Assembly: GCA_963714425.1 (NCBI GenBank)
Contig: CAVQOI010000001.1
Location: 310,001 to 374,000 of the forward strand
Length of the DNA: 64,000 nt
Direction of reading: 5' to 3'
From: DATCYX01 sp963714425
GTDB lineage: Bacteria; Chloroflexota; Anaerolineae; Anaerolineales; UBA4823
Position numbers and translations under genes: made by a program. Position 1 is the stretch's first letter. Each line of letters begins with the position of its first letter. The notes under the pieces are model-generated. The model saw only the letters and a list, made by a program, of their open reading frames with translations, had not been told where the DNA came from and ran no database searches. Shown here piece after piece: positions 59,244 to 64,000 of this stretch.

Positions 59244-60188
59244 TCAAGCCTGCATGCAGGCGATGAATACATCTTCAAGCGATGGCTCGATAATCGACAT
59301 TTGGCCCGGCTCAAGGCCATTCTCACGAAGCTTCTTAGATATCAGTTGCATACTATGATGGATATCCGCGGCAACGACGTGGAGGAGCGAGCCATACAGC
59401 TCAACCTTGGAGAGTTCCAGCTCGCCTGCGTTCTGAGCTGCTCGCAGCACCTTGACAGCCAGCGCGGGATCTGAGGAAGCAAACTCCAGTACGTCGCCGC
59501 GCATCATATTCTCCTTGATCGCTCGGGGGGTGCCGGAGGCGATAATTCGCCCGTGCTGGATGAAAGCCAGCCTTTGGCAGTGCTCTGCTTCGTCCATGTA
59601 ATGTGTGGTCACAAATACGGTTACCCCCTGTGTCACCAGATCGTATAGCAGATTCCAGAATTGGCGGCGTGATACCGGATCCACACCAGCGGTAGGCTCG
59701 TCCAGGAAGAGAACATCTGGTCGATGCAGGATGGCTGCACTTAAGGCAAGCCGCTGCCTCCATCCTCCGGCTAAGTCACTGGTTTTGACATCTTCGCGCC
59801 CGCTGAGACCAGCCATAGCAATCGCATCGTTGATGCGTATCTTCAATAAAGTGTCGGACAAGCCGTACGCCACCCCATAAAAGCGTAAATTTTGCAGGAC
59901 GCTAAGGTCGTTGTACAGGCTGAAGCGCTGGGACATGTAGCCTACTCGCGGCCGGATGGATTGAATATCGTCTTCGACGCGCATGCCGAGAACTTCAACT
60001 TTTCCAAGTGTTGGCTTCATCAAACCCAATAAGATGCGAATGGTTGTCGTCTTGCCTGAGCCATTTGGGCCAAGGAATCCAAAGATCTCTCCACGATTGA
60101 CCTCAAAATCTACTTGATCAACAGCGGTGAAGGCGCCAAAGCGTTTGGTAATTCCTTGCGCTGAGATTGCGAGGGGTGGTTTTGTCAT
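59244..60188 (-). CDS. ABC transporter ATP-binding protein
   Basis: 314 residues. Walker A GPNGSGKTTT near residue 40, signature as DLAGGWRQRLAL, with the LSGGQ loop reading LAGGW, Walker B VLFLDEPTAGVDP and the switch His in FVTTHYMDE. A ~90-residue C-terminal extension is typical of ABC-2 exporters of the YbhF/drug-resistance type. It follows the two permease genes; start and permease stop are 1 bp apart. Confidence 0.95.
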   Translation of the reverse strand: MTKPPLAISAQGITKRFGAFTAVDQVDFEVNRGEIFGFLGPNGSGKTTTIRILLGLMKPTLGKVEVLGMRVEDDIQSIRPRVGYMSQRFSLYNDLSVLQNLRFYGVAYGLSDTLLKIRINDAIAMAGLSGREDVKTSDLAGGWRQRLALSAAILHRPDVLFLDEPTAGVDPVSRRQFWNLLYDLVTQGVTVFVTTHYMDEAEHCQRLAFIQHGRIIASGTPRAIKENMMRGDVLEFASSDPALAVKVLRAAQNAGELELSKVELYGSLLHVVAADIHHSMQLISKKLRENGLEPGQMSIIEPSLEDVFIACMQA

Positions 60189-60189
60189 C

Positions 60190-61314
60190 TCAATCCAGCG
60201 CCTTGCGTACGAAACGCAATGAGAAAGTGCCGATGACTACCCCCAGGATTATCAACGAGAGCACTGGTTGCCAGAGGACGTCCAACCCGGCGCCTTTGAG
60301 TAGAATTCCGCGGAGAATGGTCAACCAGTGATGGGCAGGGATCAGGTTGGCGAAGTATTGCAGAGCCTTCGGCATACCATCCACAGGGGCGGCGTAACCG
60401 GTAAACATGAAATCAACCATGCCTACCAGCATTACAAGCAGAAAAGCCTGGTGCTGTGTGCGAGAGACCACCGATATAACCATCCCCTTGCTCAATTCAA
60501 CCAGCAGGTAGCCAAAGGCGAGCGTCAATAGGAGGAGCAGGGAGCCGCGAACGGGTACGTGGAAAGCAAAATGCACCATGACAAGCATGAGCAAAAAATC
60601 CGCAAATCCGATGATGACAACCGGGATGGCTTTTCCAATGATGATCTCAAGGGAGGAGAAAGGCATGACCAGCAATTGTTCGAGAGTTCCCAGCTCGCGC
60701 TCGCGCGAGAAAGCCAGCGCTGCAAATAGCAACACTGTGAACTCCAACATTAAGCCTAACTCGGCTGGCGTAGTGTACAGAGCTTCGCTCAGGCTTTCGT
60801 TGAACCAGACCCGCAGGCTTGGATTGAAACTGGAGAACTCTTCAGAATCAAGCCCAAGGCGCTTGACGACGAGTCGCTCGCTGATCTCTCGTCCAATGCC
60901 ATCGATGGCTCGCAGCGCTGCCAGGGCGGGTGTGCTCTCGGCACCGTTGAGGATCACAAGCAGGGTTGGGCGGCCGGTTTGGGATAACAACTGGTCGGCA
61001 AAATCAGGTGGAATAACTACTGCTGCATTGATGCTGCCATGCTGTAATGCAGTCTCTAACTTTTGGTAATCATTCACCTGTTCAGGCAATTGAAATGTGC
61101 CGGTGTTGGTAAGATCCATCACCAACGAGCGACTGGCGGGGCTGTTACTCTGGTCGAATACCATCAAGGGCAAATTAGTAATTGGGCGAGAGGTTGCCCA
61201 GCCAACCAGCAGTAGCTCGAAGGCGCCTCCAATCAACATGAAGGCAGGCAGCCACCAGTCATTGCGCAGATGGAGAAATTCTTTGGTCACCAGGGTCCAT
61301 ATGCGCCTGAACAT
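60190..61314 (-). CDS. ABC-2 type permease
   Basis: 374 residues. One membrane segment near the N-terminus, a large extracytoplasmic region (~45-190), and five or six C-terminal helices, with SREREGTLEQ-like FSRERELGTLEQLLVMPFS just before them. It pairs with the second permease 3 bp upstream to form the channel of an exporter. The substrate cannot be told; homologues export drugs or ions. Confidence 0.93.
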   Translation of the reverse strand: MFRRIWTLVTKEFLHLRNDWWLPAFMLIGGAFELLLVGWATSRPITNLPLMVFDQSNSPASRSLVMDLTNTGTFQLPEQVNDYQKLETALQHGSINAAVVIPPDFADQLLSQTGRPTLLVILNGAESTPALAALRAIDGIGREISERLVVKRLGLDSEEFSSFNPSLRVWFNESLSEALYTTPAELGLMLEFTVLLFAALAFSRERELGTLEQLLVMPFSSLEIIIGKAIPVVIIGFADFLLMLVMVHFAFHVPVRGSLLLLLTLAFGYLLVELSKGMVISVVSRTQHQAFLLVMLVGMVDFMFTGYAAPVDGMPKALQYFANLIPAHHWLTILRGILLKGAGLDVLWQPVLSLIILGVVIGTFSLRFVRKALD

Positions 61315-61317
61315 AAT

Positions 61318-62454
61318 CTATCCTAATTTCTTCCGGAAAAACAGTGCCGCCACTCCGGTGAATACCAGCCCGAGGACAGCCAACATTAGCGCGTAGGGCC
61401 AGAGCACCTCCATCCCAACCCCGGGCAAAAATATGCCCCGTGTGATCACTGCATAATGGGTTCCAGGCAGCATCAGAGCTTCGAGGCGCATCTCCTCGGG
61501 CATAGAAGCTAAAGGAAAGAAAATACCGGTCAAGAAGAAGCCTGGGAAGAATATCACCAGGAATGATAGCGCTAAGGCAGCTGCCTGCGTGCGCATGAAA
61601 ACTCCCACGATCATACCCATGCTCAGGACAGAGAAAAGGAATATCGTGGATAAGCCGAAGTACAGAAGAAAATTACCGTTGAAAGAGATACGAAACCACA
61701 GCATTGCCAGGGTAGGGATCAGGATGACATTGATCATGCCCACCAACAGATAGGGGAGGATTTTACCCAGGAGCAGCTCCGCGCGTCGGATGGGTGTGAC
61801 CAGTAATTGCTCCAGCGTTCCGTGCTCGCGTTCGTGCGCAAGTGTGAGCGCCACGGATAGGGCTGGAAAGCCTAAAACCATCGAGATCAGGCCAGGAATC
61901 AGGTCATTCTTGGGCTTCAGGTCCGGGTTATACCAGGTTTGTACGCGCAGATCTAAAGGCAGCAGAGATTCGTGCTGTAATCCAATGCTCTGCAAATACC
62001 CCGACAGTGCCTCTACGATGAACTCTTCGGACCGCTGGGCGATATGCTCGACTGCGAAATTTCCACTCTGTGGCTCGGTCCCGTCGATGATGATCTGGAT
62101 CGGCAATCCCTTGAGTGCCATTAAATCGCTGCCAAAATCAGGAGCGATGATGATTGCCGCCTTCACCCGGCTGTGCATGAGAAGTGATTGGATCTCTTCG
62201 AAATCCTGCGCATAGACATAGATGTCTAAATCTTGCCCAGCAGTAATTTGCTGGATGAATCTTCGGGATGGCTGGCTGCGGTCATAATCTAGCACTGCAA
62301 TAGGCACATGCTCGATATCCACCGTCAGCGCGTACGCCATGAGCAACAGCACCAGGGTAGGCGTGAACAGCACCAGGAATAGCGTGCTGCGATCGCGGAG
62401 GATATGGAAGAACTCCTTGCGAGTCACAGCCCAAATGTGCCGGAAAGACATCAC
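61318..62454 (-). CDS. ABC-2 type permease
   Basis: 378 residues, similar in layout to the next permease: an N-terminal helix, an external domain (~45-190) and C-terminal helices after the block LAHEREHGTLEQLLVTPIRR. Its ATG overlaps the stop of the upstream ATPase gene by 4 bp, so the two are translated together. Confidence 0.93.
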   Translation of the reverse strand: MMSFRHIWAVTRKEFFHILRDRSTLFLVLFTPTLVLLLMAYALTVDIEHVPIAVLDYDRSQPSRRFIQQITAGQDLDIYVYAQDFEEIQSLLMHSRVKAAIIIAPDFGSDLMALKGLPIQIIIDGTEPQSGNFAVEHIAQRSEEFIVEALSGYLQSIGLQHESLLPLDLRVQTWYNPDLKPKNDLIPGLISMVLGFPALSVALTLAHEREHGTLEQLLVTPIRRAELLLGKILPYLLVGMINVILIPTLAMLWFRISFNGNFLLYFGLSTIFLFSVLSMGMIVGVFMRTQAAALALSFLVIFFPGFFLTGIFFPLASMPEEMRLEALMLPGTHYAVITRGIFLPGVGMEVLWPYALMLAVLGLVFTGVAALFFRKKLG

Positions 62455-63383
62455 ACCTCCAACTGGTGGATTAAGGAAATGAATGCTTCTTCCATTCGGG
62501 GTGGGGCGCTGCGGATGCTCCGGTAGCCAATTTGAGCCTGCTTCAAGTGCTTTTCTATCTCAGGTACTCGCTTTTCCGCGGAATCGACGAGCAAGTGTAA
62601 CGCCTCGCCGTAGGTTTGTACCTCTCGTACACCACTTAGCCCAGCAAGAGTTTGTTGGGCTGTACGCCAGTCATCTGTTTGAAGATGGATCACTTCCCCC
62701 TCCAGGGACTCGCGGATTTTTTGTGGGCTATCACACACGATCAACTTGCCAGAGTACATCAGCCCAACCTGGGTACAGCGGTCGGCTTCATCCATGTAGG
62801 GTGTGCTGACAACGATTGTTGTACCTTCAAGGTGCAAATCTGTGAGGATGTCCCAGAACTCCCTGCGCGAGATAGGGTCTACTCCGGTGGTGGGCTCGTC
62901 GAGGAGGAGGAGCTCAGGGCGGTGTACCAGTGTGCAGGCGAGGGCTAGTTTCTTCTGCATGCCGCCGGAAAGGTGGGCAGCCCTGCGGTCGACGAATTTG
63001 GTCAATCCGGCAAAAGCAAGTAGGCGCTGGGTGCGTTCGTGAAGATCGTGAGGCGAAACGTCAAATAGCTCGGCAAAAAACCTCAGGTTTTCAAGCACGG
63101 ACAGCTCAGCATACAGGCTGAATTGCTGGGCCATATACCCTACGTGAGGCTTGATCGCCTCTGGCTCATGCCTCAAATCAAACCCTAATATGGTTGCATC
63201 GCCGGCGCTAATATCCAGCAAGCCTGAAAGCAATCGCAGCGTGGTTGTTTTTCCGGCTCCGTCCGGGCCAATCAGCCCGAACAACTCCCCAGGATGAATG
63301 CTCAAGCAAAGCCCATCCACCGCCCGGTTGGACTTGAAATCTCGAGAAAGGTCGCGCGTCTCGATCACCGGGTTTGCGATCAT
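62451..63383 (-). CDS. ABC transporter ATP-binding protein
   Basis: 310 residues. Walker A GPDGAGKTTT near residue 38, signature HLSGGMQKKLAL, Walker B LLLLDEPTTGVDP, and VVSTPYMDEADRC where the usual switch His is replaced by Pro (STPY; the other ATPase has TTHY). That may lower its activity, so the pair may have one good and one weaker site. It starts 6 bp after the small membrane protein gene. Confidence 0.94.
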   Translation of the reverse strand: MIANPVIETRDLSRDFKSNRAVDGLCLSIHPGELFGLIGPDGAGKTTTLRLLSGLLDISAGDATILGFDLRHEPEAIKPHVGYMAQQFSLYAELSVLENLRFFAELFDVSPHDLHERTQRLLAFAGLTKFVDRRAAHLSGGMQKKLALACTLVHRPELLLLDEPTTGVDPISRREFWDILTDLHLEGTTIVVSTPYMDEADRCTQVGLMYSGKLIVCDSPQKIRESLEGEVIHLQTDDWRTAQQTLAGLSGVREVQTYGEALHLLVDSAEKRVPEIEKHLKQAQIGYRSIRSAPPRMEEAFISLIHQLEV

Positions 63384-63389
63384 ATAGGA

Positions 63390-63659
63390 CTATTCCCTCG
63401 CTCTATGGAAAATCCACAGCACTATTAAGGCGCCCAAGAAAGGCTCTATAGCCACACCCAAAAGTTTTATTCGCTCGCTGAAGCCCATGGCTGGGATGAC
63501 ATACCAATCGATCAGCCCGACCACTACCGCAGTGATGACGGCAACTGTGTAATCCCTGCTGGTCTGTGCGGGTTGGCGCTCTTTCCATATATAACCTGCT
63601 ATCCAACCAGCGATCAATCCCACACCTAGCATAGCAGCGATCAGAATGATGATTTGCAT
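63390..63659 (-). CDS. Small membrane protein
   Basis: 89 residues from the ATG at 63659 (MQIIILIAAMLGVGLIAGW); the longer form has no ribosome site. Three hydrophobic segments. It sits between the regulator and the ATPase and may be an accessory of the exporter. No family recognised. Confidence 0.72.
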   Translation of the reverse strand: MQIIILIAAMLGVGLIAGWIAGYIWKERQPAQTSRDYTVAVITAVVVGLIDWYVIPAMGFSERIKLLGVAIEPFLGALIVLWIFHRARE

Positions 63660-63726
63660 CTCGCACACTCCCTTGACGGATGGGCTGCAGGCCCACTCGC
63701 CTTGACTGGCTTCATTCTCCTGCAAT

Positions 63727-64000
63727 TCACCGCGAGATCTGGATTCCCTCAAGCAGGAGACGTATTCCTGAGCGAATGTGATGTTGTGGGTCGATACAAT
63801 TCTTATCGTAAACCCACAGGAGGATTGTCCCCTCGAAGATTGCCCCAGCGGCTATTGCGACTTCTTGAGCATCCACATTCCGAAATTCTTCCGATTCAAT
63901 GCCGCGCTGGATGATAGGGATCAATAACTCCATATAGCGATTAAAATAATGCTGGATGGCACCCTGGACCTGCTGGTTGCGGAAGGCTAATGCCAGGAAT
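63727..64000 (-). CDS. TetR-family regulator, C-terminal part (cut by the right edge)
   Basis: The frame is open from the right edge at 64000 and ends with a stop at 63727-63729; 90 residues are present. LAFRNQQVQGAIQHYFNRYMELLIPIIQRGIESEEF is the typical TetR ligand-binding helix pattern, followed by the stretch EVAIAAGAIFEGTILLWVYD. The DNA-binding N-terminus is outside. It heads the exporter operon and probably represses it. Confidence 0.8.
   Translation of the reverse strand, partial: FLALAFRNQQVQGAIQHYFNRYMELLIPIIQRGIESEEFRNVDAQEVAIAAGAIFEGTILLWVYDKNCIDPQHHIRSGIRLLLEGIQISR

Overview
The window looks like chromosomal DNA of a Chloroflexota bacterium, most likely class Anaerolineae. The reasons are the complete 16S-23S-5S operon, secreted proteins rich in Thr/Pro/Ser with lipoprotein signals, a VIT/VWA protein, mevalonate-pathway genes in a bacterium, a GerW-family protein without other sporulation genes, and a secreted protein ending in LPIIQR. 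The class assignment is inference from recognised families; no phylogeny could be run. Most of the window is ordinary housekeeping DNA. I see no CRISPR array, insertion sequence, phage or integron.

Layout, left to right. 1-2.9 kb: a B12-binding radical SAM gene cut by the left edge and a LysM/M23 cell-wall peptidase. 3.0-4.4 kb: rho with its leader and promoter. 4.7-5.5 kb: a decayed secreted-protein gene. 5.6-8.0 kb: a VIT-VWA surface protein. 8.2-15 kb, all on +: prfA-prmC, a YceI lipoprotein, a YdcF/DUF218 protein, coaBC, a DUF952 protein and a secreted alpha/beta hydrolase. 15-21.9 kb, on -: an operon of M20 peptidase, bi-domain dehydrogenase, heparinase II/III-like protein and GT4 glycosyltransferase, probably for a surface polysaccharide. 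22-25.9 kb: an M29 aminopeptidase, convergent with glgP and a DUF2179 membrane protein. 26.1-26.8 kb: rpsU-infA with an unusual leader. 26.8-32.4 kb, on -: the rRNA operon 16S-tRNA-Ile-tRNA-Ala-23S-5S with two strong promoters. 32.46 kb: rnpB, fired from a divergent promoter only 4 bp from the rRNA P1 -35 box.

From 32.9 to 45.6 kb: a PEBP protein and a cyclase/formamidase-like protein, a roadblock protein, pyrG, plsC, eno, a zinc-ribbon membrane protein and radC. Then come acylphosphatase, a gluzincin peptidase, an AEC transporter, a HEAT-repeat protein, an RseP-type protease and mevalonate (di)phosphate decarboxylase, all on -. 45.9-48.1 kb: a translationally coupled pair of DHH phosphoesterase and mevalonate kinase-like GHMP kinase. 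48.5-50.9 kb: small membrane and secreted proteins, including two related GerW-type genes. 51.3-54.4 kb: an extracellular nuclease broken by one frameshift. 54.6-56.0 kb: a double-ACT protein and a CBM9-like secreted protein. 56.1-58.8 kb: a universal-stress / ArsB-NhaD transporter / universal-stress operon. 59.2-64 kb: a two-ATPase, two-permease ABC-2 exporter operon with a TetR gene cut by the right edge.

The points most worth a second look are the terminator-like hairpin inside the rpsU leader, the back-to-back rRNA/rnpB promoters, the DHH-GHMP kinase pair next to a mevalonate decarboxylase, the stress-protein-flanked transporter with a fused extracytoplasmic domain, the GerW pair, and the two broken secreted-protein genes. 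I found no clear, wholly new multi-gene system.
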